DNA of 33,461 bases, taken from JAYZDF01 sp036337945 (GTDB lineage: Bacteria; Myxococcota; Kuafuiibacteriia; Kuafuiibacteriales; Kuafuiibacteriaceae). The position numbers and the translations under genes were made by a program. The notes beneath the pieces are model-generated. The model saw only the letters and a program-made list of their open reading frames with translations. It was not told where the DNA came from and did not search any database. The DNA lies in assembly GCA_036337945.1 (NCBI GenBank), contig JAYZDF010000085.1, forward strand, positions 1-33,461. Direction: 5' to 3'. Below are positions 14,744 to 22,870 of the stretch, one piece after another (within the stretch, counting starts at the first letter, position 1; each line of letters begins with the position of its first letter).

Positions 14744-16945
14744 ATGAGTGTTCCACTAAATCATAATTGCTCAAGTCGCTCTCATCAAATCGGTGCATTT
14801 GTCGTTTCTTGGAGCTTTGAACAGACCCAACTTACGGTCTTTCATCAAAGCGAACCCAATCGAGTTTTGTGGGCTTCAGTTCCGGGAGAAAGCTTCGTTC
14901 AATTTGCGAACTGCGAACTAAAGGTCAAAGAATCTCGAGGCTTTTTCAAGTTCAACGAGAGACGGCGAGACTCAGGCTCTCACTACAGCCTTGAAGAAAT
15001 GCTTCAAGAGGACTCAAACATTGTCATTCGCGGAAAAGTAAAAGGCTCAATTGTTGGGGATTGGCTTGTCACTTTCACACCCGTTGATTCCGAGCAGCTT
15101 CAGGTTCAAGCCAAGATGGAGTCGACTAACAATCTTAACGTCAACCACGTTACACTCGTTCAAACCGGCTACGGAAAAGAGAAAGTGTTCGGGTTCGGAG
15201 AACAGTTCACGAAGTTAAACATCAATGGAAAAAAGATTCGTGTACTCTCACAGGAACCAGGTATTGGACGCGGCGTTCAGCCCATAACGTGGTTCATGGA
15301 GACCTTCTTTGGTGCCGGCGGCAAGTGGGATAGTTCTAATGCGCCAGCGCCACATTATCTAACGAGCGGCGGTCACTGTTTCTTCTTGGAGAATTCTGAG
15401 TATAGCATTTTTGACTTTACGAATTCTGAACAGACCGCAGTTCAGGTCTACGCCGATACACTTTGCGGCCGAATTATTTACGGGAAAGATCCATTCGAAC
15501 AGATTGAAGTGTACACGCGCTACGCAGGCCGCATGCCCGCTCCACCTATGTGGCTACAAACAGGTGCTGTTATCGGTATGCAAGGCGGCACACAAGCTGC
15601 TCAAAAAATGAAGGAAAGGCTTTCGAAACATCAAACTCCAATCGCCGCTTTTTGGCTTCAAGACTGGGTTGGGAGTCGTAAAACATCTATTGGTAAACAA
15701 CTATGGTGGAACTGGGAAATCGGACGAGAAACGTATCCAAACTGGGAAGAACTCGTAGAAGAATTCAAAAATGAAGATATTCGCGTTCTTAGTTATATCA
15801 ATCCCTTCTTAGTAGACCCAACAGAGAAGGGGCAGTTTGAACGCAATCTTTTCCAAGAAGCAATTGATAAAAAATACGTTATCACTAGGCCAGATGGAGA
15901 GCCTTATTGGATTCTCAACACCAGCTTTTCAGCGGTGTTACTTGACCTCACTAATCTTGATGCTCGGGCATGGATAAAGGATGTGATCAAGGAACAATTG
16001 ATAAAGAGCGGAGTAAGCGGTTGGATGGCCGACTTTGGCGAAGCTCTTCCCTTTGATGCTGTATTATCTGACGGCACAGACGCCGCGAAATATCACAATC
16101 AATATCCGGTAGAATGGGTGAAAATAAACCGAGAAGCTATCCAAGAAGCGGGTAAAGAACGCGAGATCGCGTTTTTCGCTCGCTCTGGTTTTACACAAAG
16201 TCCCCTTTATAGCACTTTGTTTTGGATGGGGGATCAACTGGTCGGGTGGAGCCGGGAAGATGGCATAAAAAGCACCGTCATCGCCCTACTTTCAAGCGGA
16301 TTTTCAGGTTACTCACAGAACCACAGCGACATCGGTGGGTACACAGCAACAACAGTTCCCTCATTACCGTTCAAGATTCCCGGGCTTGGGCACACGAGAA
16401 GCCGAGAGCTGCTTTGGAGGTGGATTGAGCTCAATGCCTTTACGCCTGTGTATCGAACTCATGAAGGCAATCAACCCACGAGGAACTATCAAATCGACAG
16501 AGACGATAAAACAATGGGGCATTTTGCCCGATTTGCCCGAGTCTTCGCCGCACTTGGCGAATATCGGCAACAGCTTAGCCAAGAAGCTGAGGAGAAAGGA
16601 ACTCCGTTGATTCGGCATCCTTGGCTTCATTTTCCCGAAGACCCAGAAACGCTCAAATTGGAATTACAATTTATGTTGGGGCCTGATTTTATGGTGGCTC
16701 CGACTTTGGACTCAAATCAGAGCGAAACGACTATATACTTGCCCAGAGGCACTTGGACTCATCTTTGGTCTAATGAGTCCATTGAGCTTGAAAACGGTAA
16801 GGCGACGAGAGTGAAGACTCCTATTGGGTATCCAAGTGTTTTTTACCGGTCAGAATCTTCTTGGGGACGACGTCTACACGAAAGCCTGTCGAGCTCTGAC
16901 GACTTGGGATGGCCTAATGGCTCGGCGTTTATCAGCGAAAACTAA
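14744..16945 (+). CDS. GH31 alpha-glycosidase, YihQ-like, altered sulfonate site
   Basis: A 733-residue family GH31 glycoside hydrolase. Compared with E. coli YihQ (sulfoquinovosidase) as I remember it, the catalytic half aligns closely: GMQGGT, LQDWVGSRKTSIGKQLWWNW, SYINPF, GWMADFGEALP, FWMGDQLVGW, NHSDIGGYT and FTPVYRTHEGNQP. D430 is the nucleophile (YihQ D405) and D497 the acid/base (D472). Of YihQ's sulfoquinovose-binding set, both Gln residues (here Q306 in QDW, and the GMQGGT Gln), W322 (W304) and Y533 (Y508) are kept, but R301 is replaced by Q319. It is thus likely an alpha-glucosidase for a related, possibly unsulfonated, glycoside. No signal peptide is seen, so it is cytoplasmic. It starts 92 bases after the hydrolase, and its end overlaps the next gene. 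Confidence 0.9.
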   Translation: MSVPLNHNCSSRSHQIGAFVVSWSFEQTQLTVFHQSEPNRVLWASVPGESFVQFANCELKVKESRGFFKFNERRRDSGSHYSLEEMLQEDSNIVIRGKVKGSIVGDWLVTFTPVDSEQLQVQAKMESTNNLNVNHVTLVQTGYGKEKVFGFGEQFTKLNINGKKIRVLSQEPGIGRGVQPITWFMETFFGAGGKWDSSNAPAPHYLTSGGHCFFLENSEYSIFDFTNSEQTAVQVYADTLCGRIIYGKDPFEQIEVYTRYAGRMPAPPMWLQTGAVIGMQGGTQAAQKMKERLSKHQTPIAAFWLQDWVGSRKTSIGKQLWWNWEIGRETYPNWEELVEEFKNEDIRVLSYINPFLVDPTEKGQFERNLFQEAIDKKYVITRPDGEPYWILNTSFSAVLLDLTNLDARAWIKDVIKEQLIKSGVSGWMADFGEALPFDAVLSDGTDAAKYHNQYPVEWVKINREAIQEAGKEREIAFFARSGFTQSPLYSTLFWMGDQLVGWSREDGIKSTVIALLSSGFSGYSQNHSDIGGYTATTVPSLPFKIPGLGHTRSRELLWRWIELNAFTPVYRTHEGNQPTRNYQIDRDDKTMGHFARFARVFAALGEYRQQLSQEAEEKGTPLIRHPWLHFPEDPETLKLELQFMLGPDFMVAPTLDSNQSETTIYLPRGTWTHLWSNESIELENGKATRVKTPIGYPSVFYRSESSWGRRLHESLSSSDDLGWPNGSAFISEN

Positions 16946-17645
16946 ATTGTTTTCAACAAAGACGTCTTCATTGACGATTGATGCTCAAGACTGCACAGTC
17001 GACACCAATCTCATGCCTGGTACTTCAGAGAAAACTGAGCCCACATCGGCATCGATCGAGGGTGAACTTGGTCTCAAAAGAATTGATCGAAAAAGTATGG
17101 CGTTGAAGCTCCTTGTTGGGTTCGCCTTTGTTTTTATATTAGCCACGATTTCGGGTATTTGGTTGAAAGAACCAATTGAAGCGATAGGCACTTCCGCGGT
17201 CGAGAAATTTGGCGTCCCTGGTCTATATCTCTTTGTCTTGGCCATCGACTCTTTTCCGACCCCATTCAGTTATGCTCCAATCATGTTGCTGGCCATTGAG
17301 GGAGGTATTTCAACGCTTCAGGTTTTTATCGTCAGCTCGCTGGCAAGCATGAGTGGAGGACTCATCGGTTATGTGATCGGAAGAGTAATCGGTCTGCCAC
17401 CAAGACTTGCCGATTGGTTGATCACAAAACACCCAGAGAATTTTCGCTTACTCAGAAAATATGGAGCACAAGGCGTTGCATTAATCGGCGCATTACCTCT
17501 TCCCTTTGCGCTTGGAACCTGGACCGCCGGAGCAATGCGCGTCAATTTTGGTGGCGTTGCTCTTGCTCTTCTTATCAGAATCCCTAAGACGGCCTTCTAT
17601 ATTCTTCTTATTACCGCAGGTCTAAGTCTCGGAAATTCCAGTTAA
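16917..17645 (+). CDS. VTT/SNARE-associated (YqaA-like) membrane protein
   Basis: About 242 residues from the ATG at 16917, which overlaps the end of the GH31 gene by 29 bases; starts at 17013 or 17097 are possible and would drop a polar, Thr/Ser-rich leader. Hydrophobic helices begin with ALKLLVGFAFVFILATISGIWL. They are followed by the VTT-like core GLYLFVLAIDSFPTPFSYAP, SLASMSGGLIGYVIGRVIG, a charged loop and IGALPLPFALGTWTAGAMRV, ending in RIPKTAFYILLI. The Gly/Pro pattern and re-entrant hairpin style match YqaA and the wider DedA superfamily, some of which move phospholipids or undecaprenyl phosphate between leaflets. It is an inner-membrane protein. The role beside a glycosidase is unknown. 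Confidence 0.75.
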   Translation: MARRLSAKTKLFSTKTSSLTIDAQDCTVDTNLMPGTSEKTEPTSASIEGELGLKRIDRKSMALKLLVGFAFVFILATISGIWLKEPIEAIGTSAVEKFGVPGLYLFVLAIDSFPTPFSYAPIMLLAIEGGISTLQVFIVSSLASMSGGLIGYVIGRVIGLPPRLADWLITKHPENFRLLRKYGAQGVALIGALPLPFALGTWTAGAMRVNFGGVALALLIRIPKTAFYILLITAGLSLGNSS

Positions 17646-17758
17646 ATACCGTCATTCCTGCACCAGCATGGCAATATTGCTTTTTTGATTTACTGCTCGA
17701 CCGCAAGCAACGTAGAGTTTCGAAGGCTTCGGTCGAAATACAAGAGGTGAGCTAGCTG

Positions 17759-18583
17759 ATGATAAATACCGCCAAAATGATTTCGCGCGTACTGAGCTTT
17801 TCAGCGCTATGTCTTTCCGTAGGCGCTTGTAGCGCTCCCCCCGACGCGCCCAACGACTACCAGGGATTATTGAGTTACGCCTTTACCTATATGGATGATG
17901 AAACCGGGCAACTCGAAACCGGCTTAGTCAAACTACACGACTACATCGAGCTAGAGACCAATCGAACGCCCGCTATCGACGGCTTCTCAATCAGTCTTCT
18001 CACCGAAGAGGCCGTAGACTCATTAGATGGCACCGACCACAGTGCAGAAGATCTTCTTGGAGTCACGGTCGTAACACCAAGTCCACACAGTACCGAAACT
18101 CTGGCAAAGACCCTAGTCTGGCCTGGATTCGAGGAAATCATTGAAGATAACGTAGATTTCTTCAACCGAACCTTCGTTCAACCTGACACTTCCTGCTTTG
18201 GTGATAAATCATGCGATTGGGTCGAAGCAGAAGGACACACTAAGTCTCAATGGGGCGGATTTATCGCGATGGAGACGAGGTATACGATTCAATACCGTTG
18301 GCTCGAAACCGAACGCGGGTGGATGCTTCTTCATCGCCAATGGCTCAAGGAACGCGCGGACGGTGAGTGCTGTGATGTGACCATGTACGAAGCCTATTAT
18401 ATTGGCGTAAATCTAATGATCGACGGGCAAACCTATCGTATTCATGCGCGTTGGTTTGATATCGATACGGGACCTGGTGGATTCCTCGCAGGGGATCCAA
18501 ACAGAAACGCAATCGGCGCAATCCGAGACGACTCTGAGCTGATTGACGAGTGGATAACTGACAACCCAAACAGGATTCCCTAA
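17759..18583 (+). CDS. Lipoprotein of unknown function
   Basis: A 274-residue protein starting at ATG 17759, eight bases after a good ribosome site (GAGGTGA, 17744-17750). The signal peptide ends in the lipobox SVGAC (Cys24), so it should be lipid-anchored. The mature part is acidic (many Asp/Glu) with Trp-rich strands such as YTIQYRWLETERGWMLLHRQW near 178-198, and two Cys clusters (CFGDKSC and ECCD) that could form disulfides. A C-terminal segment (YRIHARWFDIDTGPGGF) also looks beta-like. I do not recognise the family. It is 113 bases from the VTT gene and may be separate; that gap shows no convincing terminator. Its stop lies four bases from the convergent barrel gene. Confidence 0.75.
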   Translation: MINTAKMISRVLSFSALCLSVGACSAPPDAPNDYQGLLSYAFTYMDDETGQLETGLVKLHDYIELETNRTPAIDGFSISLLTEEAVDSLDGTDHSAEDLLGVTVVTPSPHSTETLAKTLVWPGFEEIIEDNVDFFNRTFVQPDTSCFGDKSCDWVEAEGHTKSQWGGFIAMETRYTIQYRWLETERGWMLLHRQWLKERADGECCDVTMYEAYYIGVNLMIDGQTYRIHARWFDIDTGPGGFLAGDPNRNAIGAIRDDSELIDEWITDNPNRIP

Positions 18584-18587
18584 TCCC

Positions 18588-19826
18588 CTAAAACGGATGT
18601 CCAGCCATAAAGTTGATGCCGAGCACCGGCGAGTAATTCGTATCTAAACTACCTGGCGCAGAAAGAAACTCATCGAGCCCCACTCCAATATCCAATCTCA
18701 CAACAAACACGTCGTTGTAGATCAAACGAGGTCCCACTCCAGCGGTCACGTGTATGTTGAAAGGTCGATTATCGGTAGCGTCAGGGTGCCAGACACGCGC
18801 AGCATCTATATAAGTAACCCCGAGAACAGCGAACTTGCGATTCCAAAGCCTAAAGTTCACAAGCTTCGCTCGAATCTCGGTATTCGAATAGAGAGTCGTC
18901 AAACCGTGATAGCGACCAAATGGTAATCCTCTCAAAACGATGTTACCACCGAGTTCCACCCACTGACTGCCTCCCAGCTTCGACTGATGAAAAAATGGCG
19001 TTTCACCCTGATTGGTGTCGATAGCGATTCTATAGGCAAAGACATATTCATCTGAGTCTCCCATTTCGAACCATTGTCGAAAGGTTATGTTAGCTCCATA
19101 AGATTCAAAGTCAGAAAGAAGAAAACGTTGCGCGGTACGGACGGACGCTTCGAACATATAACCCTGACTCGTGCTAGGTTCTTTATTTCTACGGTCGGTC
19201 AGTAAGCCGAAGCTCCATTGTGGATAAAAGCCTCCCGAGAAACCTACCGGTCGTGTTTCAGTGAGTAGACTATTCTCGTAGTGGTTAACGTCTGCAAAAC
19301 GTATGTTGGCCTTGAGGAAGATGTCCCATTTCTTTGTCACCGGAACTCGTAGCGTTGGAACAAGCCAGAAGTTCACAACGTCATAATTATAATATCTCGT
19401 AGGCGTGGCTTCTGGACGTAACCTTGGAACATCATTACCAATGCCGAAAAAGTTGGAATCCTCCCAAGATTCGTAGCCGGAAACCACATCCAGTCGTAGA
19501 CGGGTATCAAACAAGTTTGGGAAATCAAGCAACAGCTTGTGAAACGCATAGTCATCCGTAGTTTGATAAAATTGAAGAGCTACCGACGCACGGTAGGGCT
19601 CCTTTTCTTTAGGAGTATCAGAAAAATAAAAGAAAGAAACGAACGCACCAAAGCCAAGCCCACGATCAGTCGTGTAGTTCGCCAAAGGAAATCCAGCAAA
19701 ATCGTACTTTCTAGCCTCTTCGGTTTTTTTAGAATTCTCTGTCTTGCCTTGAGCATCTGCAAGACCGAAAGACATCATCAAAGTCGAATAGAGCACACTC
19801 GCAATCAGTTGCCTCGCCCTTTTCAT
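18588..19826 (-). CDS. Omp85/BamA-type outer-membrane barrel without POTRA domains
   Basis: A 412-residue protein with a signal peptide (residues 1-26, ending ADA|Q) and then about 20 linker residues leading straight into a 16-strand-type barrel. Marks of the BamA/TamA (bacterial surface antigen) barrel are NFFGIGND near 125-132, LLTDRRNKEPSTSQGYMFEASV near 208-229 with the DxR..P..G pattern, and NIVLRGLPFGRYHG near 295-308, which corresponds to the VRGF loop-6 motif with R299 conserved. NTEIRAKLVNF, YIDAARVW and a terminal Phe (AGHPF) follow. It lacks POTRA repeats, as in the 'noNterm' Omp85 class. Its ATG directly abuts the stop of the upstream gene (TAAATG), so it is the last gene of a coupled operon. 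The function may be export or surface display of a product or protein. Confidence 0.85.
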   Translation of the reverse strand: MKRARQLIASVLYSTLMMSFGLADAQGKTENSKKTEEARKYDFAGFPLANYTTDRGLGFGAFVSFFYFSDTPKEKEPYRASVALQFYQTTDDYAFHKLLLDFPNLFDTRLRLDVVSGYESWEDSNFFGIGNDVPRLRPEATPTRYYNYDVVNFWLVPTLRVPVTKKWDIFLKANIRFADVNHYENSLLTETRPVGFSGGFYPQWSFGLLTDRRNKEPSTSQGYMFEASVRTAQRFLLSDFESYGANITFRQWFEMGDSDEYVFAYRIAIDTNQGETPFFHQSKLGGSQWVELGGNIVLRGLPFGRYHGLTTLYSNTEIRAKLVNFRLWNRKFAVLGVTYIDAARVWHPDATDNRPFNIHVTAGVGPRLIYNDVFVVRLDIGVGLDEFLSAPGSLDTNYSPVLGINFMAGHPF

Positions 19827-20789
19827 TTATTTGGCAAGCTCCTGATATTCAATTGTTCCTGTGATGATTTTGCCGCGGTAGCGAACTTGGGCGCGAAAAG
19901 TGCGGTTGATTGGGTTTCCAATCCAAGGCTTTGCTAGAGCACCCAGCATGCCGTATTGCTTTACCGGCCGATAATCGTAAATCAGTGATTTAGTGAGCAT
20001 CTCAAACTCAAATGGCTGAGTTAGGCCACGAACAGAGACTTTATTGTCGGCGATTTGCGCTTGAAACATCTTTGCCGTGAGCGGCGCAATTTTGCTACCA
20101 TTGGACCACACCCAACCTGTGGGCGCTTTCGATGAATCCGACGGGTACCGAATTTGAAATAAGATTGATTCATTTGAGCGAAGCCCTCTAAAGCGTAACC
20201 AGCGCGAAGCGATATTCGGCATCAAAGCGGTTGAACGAGAATGGTCTAGATAAGCGCGACCTTTTTTTGAATACGTTTTTCCGCCCATAACGAGCGTCAA
20301 CTTGGCAGCGGCATTTCGAATGAAAATCTCAGACTCGAGAAATGCTTTCTCGTAGGTAAGCCGACTTCCTGGGGGCTTTGTTTTCGACGGAGCAGCGTCG
20401 ATTGTTAGATAGGCGTGAGCTGTACCCGTTTTTACAACGAAGTCGGTTTTCTTTCCGAGCGTTGAAAGTGAGCATTCTCCGACATAGAGACCTTTCTCTT
20501 TCGGAACGTATTTCCATTCATCTCTGGAGTATCTTTTGACTGAATTATTTCCCTTCGAACCCGGAGGAACAATCAACGCTCGGCATGCCGCTTTTTGATC
20601 GCCCATTCCCGCATTCGTAAACATAAGTTGCAATAAAACATAGGTGTCGTCTTCAAGATCAACGACCGAAGTATAGCTCTCAGCATAGGCTTCTGAGCTC
20701 ACGGGACGTGGCTGAAAGAGCTCTTCACTCCTCGCAACTCCCGGGAGTAATACAATGAGAAAACTTATGCAGAAAAGTAATGGATGCAT
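19827..20789 (-). CDS. Exported AttH/CrtC-like lipocalin-type protein
   Basis: A 320-residue protein with a signal peptide (residues 1-21, ending ARS|EE). The body alternates in beta fashion. SYTSVVDLEDDTYVLLQLMF near the N-terminus and KKGRAYLDHSRSTALMPNIA near 184, followed by SRWLRFRGL, fit the double-lipocalin AttH/CrtC (hydroxyneurosporene synthase-like) fold, where a GxGYxDH motif precedes a W-rich strand. CrtC relatives hydrate double bonds of carotenoids, while many AttH and Svf1 homologues bind lipids. Here the protein is periplasmic or surface-located. It starts eight bases after the oxygenase stop and its own stop touches the barrel start, so it belongs to the same operon. The family assignment is moderate; catalysis versus lipid binding cannot be decided. 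Confidence 0.55.
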   Translation of the reverse strand: MHPLLFCISFLIVLLPGVARSEELFQPRPVSSEAYAESYTSVVDLEDDTYVLLQLMFTNAGMGDQKAACRALIVPPGSKGNNSVKRYSRDEWKYVPKEKGLYVGECSLSTLGKKTDFVVKTGTAHAYLTIDAAPSKTKPPGSRLTYEKAFLESEIFIRNAAAKLTLVMGGKTYSKKGRAYLDHSRSTALMPNIASRWLRFRGLRSNESILFQIRYPSDSSKAPTGWVWSNGSKIAPLTAKMFQAQIADNKVSVRGLTQPFEFEMLTKSLIYDYRPVKQYGMLGALAKPWIGNPINRTFRAQVRYRGKIITGTIEYQELAK

Positions 20790-20797
20790 TCGCCCGT

Positions 20798-21772
20798 TTA
20801 CGCCTTCGCGATGGATGCCAATATTCGGCGTTCACCCGTAAATGGTCGCCTGGAGTGTAGAACAAGAGCGTTATCAATCCAAAGGACATCACCCTTCTGC
20901 CACTGAAACGCGACGGCCTCTTCTTTCATTGCATCGGCTGTCTTGGTGAGCGCGTCACCGTTAACGGCTGTTCCGTCGCCCAAGCATACCGCTTTCGTTG
21001 GGTCGTTTCGGGAGTCAACCCAACCTGTATACGCAGCAACCATTGAGTTGAAAAATGTCTTCAAGCCAGTCCGAGGTTCAACGCGTATCGCAGGAACGGT
21101 CGCCGTCTCTGTTCGTAGATCTCCATTTTCGTGCCATTCCCAAGTGGTGCCTAAGCTCTTCATCCGTTCTTCGGCTTCGTGCCTATCTTCGGTCTGAAAG
21201 GTTGAAACCCAAGAGCGACCAATCGCAGACGTCGGATCATCAACCGGCGGCATGACTCGGACGTAACGTACGCCGAGCTCTTCTACTTGTGCACAAAAGT
21301 CAGGATCAATTTTATGAAAACGTTGGTACACGGCATTGCTATGACAGATGGCCGTTTCACCACCAGTATCCGAAGGCAGATCACAGTAAAAGAATACGTA
21401 GGCTGGTGGTTTCGGTACCTGTGCCATTTCATGGTGAAATGGAATTGGCTCACTGGGTGGCGATTCGTTGGCAGTAAGCACCCTGCGCTGCGTCACGTTA
21501 TTGCGTGGAGCTGCACCTCCCACGTAAGGCATGTTTTCAAACTCCGCGACATCAAGCATCTTTTCAAAAGCATCGGGATTATCAATGGGAAATCCACGAA
21601 ACAGGATGGCTCCGTGCTGAACCAGTTTCTCTCGTAAATGCTCTTTATTTTCAGCAATCCAGTTATAAAACTGCTCTTCAGTGGCTTGCTCTGAAACTGG
21701 GGCGAGCGCGAGTGGAAACACACCGGTCTCGACCTGCCTTTGTTCTTTGAGCTTAAATGCTTCTACAATCAT
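20798..21772 (-). CDS. Clavaminate-synthase-like Fe(II)/2-oxoglutarate oxygenase (TauD superfamily)
   Basis: A 324-residue oxygenase of the TauD/clavaminate synthase (SyrP-like) group. GAILFRGFPIDNPDAFEK near 54-71 is the family opening. H113-H-E115 in PFHHEMAQVPKPP is the HxE iron motif used by this subgroup instead of HxD. FFYCDLPSDTGGET follows, and H306 in LHSRRPFTGERRIL is the distal His, with R315/R316 positioned to bind 2-oxoglutarate. All elements are intact and there is no signal peptide. Relatives hydroxylate amino acids or precursors of natural products. A ribosome site (GAGGTG) precedes the ATG at 21772. It lies 32 bases after the aldo-keto reductase, with which it is likely cotranscribed. 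Confidence 0.88.
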   Translation of the reverse strand: MIVEAFKLKEQRQVETGVFPLALAPVSEQATEEQFYNWIAENKEHLREKLVQHGAILFRGFPIDNPDAFEKMLDVAEFENMPYVGGAAPRNNVTQRRVLTANESPPSEPIPFHHEMAQVPKPPAYVFFYCDLPSDTGGETAICHSNAVYQRFHKIDPDFCAQVEELGVRYVRVMPPVDDPTSAIGRSWVSTFQTEDRHEAEERMKSLGTTWEWHENGDLRTETATVPAIRVEPRTGLKTFFNSMVAAYTGWVDSRNDPTKAVCLGDGTAVNGDALTKTADAMKEEAVAFQWQKGDVLWIDNALVLHSRRPFTGERRILASIAKA

Positions 21773-21804
21773 GAATGCACCTCGTGGAAATCGGACTGCC
21801 AGGG

Positions 21805-22737
21805 CTACGGCAATGGCTCGCCTTGCGCTGCTACTAAGACGTTATTCCAGTCAGTCCGAGTAAGTCGAACAGAAAACGCCGTGAGGCTATCTTTGATACG
21901 GTCAAGATTTTGCGTACCGATAATAGGAATCACACCTGATGGGTGGGCCATGACCCAGGCCAGCGCGACGGCGCTACGGCTAACGCCTTGTTTTTCAGCC
22001 AACTCATCTAAACATCCAATCAGCGTCGACAAACGTTCTCCATGTGGTAATGCTTTCGCTTCTTCCTGAGAAAGAGTGAGCTGACCACCAGCCAATGGAC
22101 TCCAAACCAAAGGCGTTGTCTGGTACTCAAGGCATTGATCTAAAACACCATTTCGTAAGATCTCATGTTTCCAGCAAGAAAACTCTGGCTGACGACTAAC
22201 AATCGGAAACTGCATGTGAGCCTGTAGTGCCCGGAATTGAGATGGCGTGTAGTTAGACACGCCGATGTACCGAATCTTGCCTTCTTCCTTTAAGGTCTGA
22301 AAAATTTCCGCAATTTCTTTTGGGTTACCTAAAAAATCGGGGCGATGAATCTGATAGAGGTCAATCGTGTCGACTTTCATCCGCTCCAGAGAGGCTTCGA
22401 CAGCTTTGCGAAGATACTGCGCACTTGAATCATAGGGCACGCCCAAATCAATCCCACCTTTTGAGGCTATCACCATTTTCGAACGTAGATGCGGGGCGTC
22501 CGCAAGAACTTCTCCCAACAATTTTTCGGCGTCTCCGAAAGAACCACCACCATCGCATCCGTAGACATCAGCGTTGTCAAAAAGGTTTATTCCGAGCTCG
22601 AGCGCTGTCTCGATCTTTTTGCGCGCTGTCGCAACGTCGGTGCCCGCGAATCTCCACAGCCCATACGCCATGGGAAACACGCTAAGGTCCGAAGAACCGA
22701 TTGTTCTATGATCCGATGTAATCTTAATTTCGCTCAT
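21805..22737 (-). CDS. Aldo-keto reductase, YdhF-like
   Basis: About 310 residues from the ATG at 22737, which follows AGGAG within the leader; the longer frame to 22794 adds 19 residues and has no such site. It is an NADPH-dependent aldo-keto reductase with the full tetrad: D54 and Y59 in FDNADVYG, K93 in ASKGG and H131 in YQIHRPD. GVSNYTPSQF and the WSPLAGGQL segment resemble E. coli YdhF, and the C-terminal GVIPIIGTQNLDRI is the cofactor-binding part. Length is normal and the protein is cytoplasmic. It opens the operon that continues through the oxygenase, the lipocalin-like protein and the Omp85 barrel, suggesting that it reduces a carbonyl in the same pathway. Confidence 0.92.
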   Translation of the reverse strand: MSEIKITSDHRTIGSSDLSVFPMAYGLWRFAGTDVATARKKIETALELGINLFDNADVYGCDGGGSFGDAEKLLGEVLADAPHLRSKMVIASKGGIDLGVPYDSSAQYLRKAVEASLERMKVDTIDLYQIHRPDFLGNPKEIAEIFQTLKEEGKIRYIGVSNYTPSQFRALQAHMQFPIVSRQPEFSCWKHEILRNGVLDQCLEYQTTPLVWSPLAGGQLTLSQEEAKALPHGERLSTLIGCLDELAEKQGVSRSAVALAWVMAHPSGVIPIIGTQNLDRIKDSLTAFSVRLTRTDWNNVLVAAQGEPLP

Positions 22738-22870
22738 CTCACTCCTCTTCTTTAGTGACTGCAGATTATCTACTGGCGAGTAGACATACTCCACATGATG
22801 TAGGTCTGCAACCTACTTTTTCAGTCCTGCTATTAGTGAAATCGGATACTTACGAGATTTCCAGGAAATA

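Noticed and set aside
16824..16916. Longer start of the VTT protein inside the GH31 gene
   Set aside because: It would overlap the glycosidase by 122 bases, and the extra residues are a frame-shifted reading of the GH31 C-terminus.
14744..16945. Naming the GH31 gene yihQ / sulfoquinovosidase
   Set aside because: The Arg matching YihQ R301 is Gln (Q319) and no sulfoquinovose pathway genes are nearby, so only the scaffold is claimed.
17646..17758. Intrinsic terminator at the T-run near 17683
   Set aside because: The only stem before the T-run is about four base pairs (AGCA with TGCT), too weak to call.
17759..18583. CpcT/CpeT-type lyase for the lipoprotein
   Set aside because: The lipobox and beta-like Trp-rich strands gave a passing resemblance, but no diagnostic motif was found, so it is left unknown.
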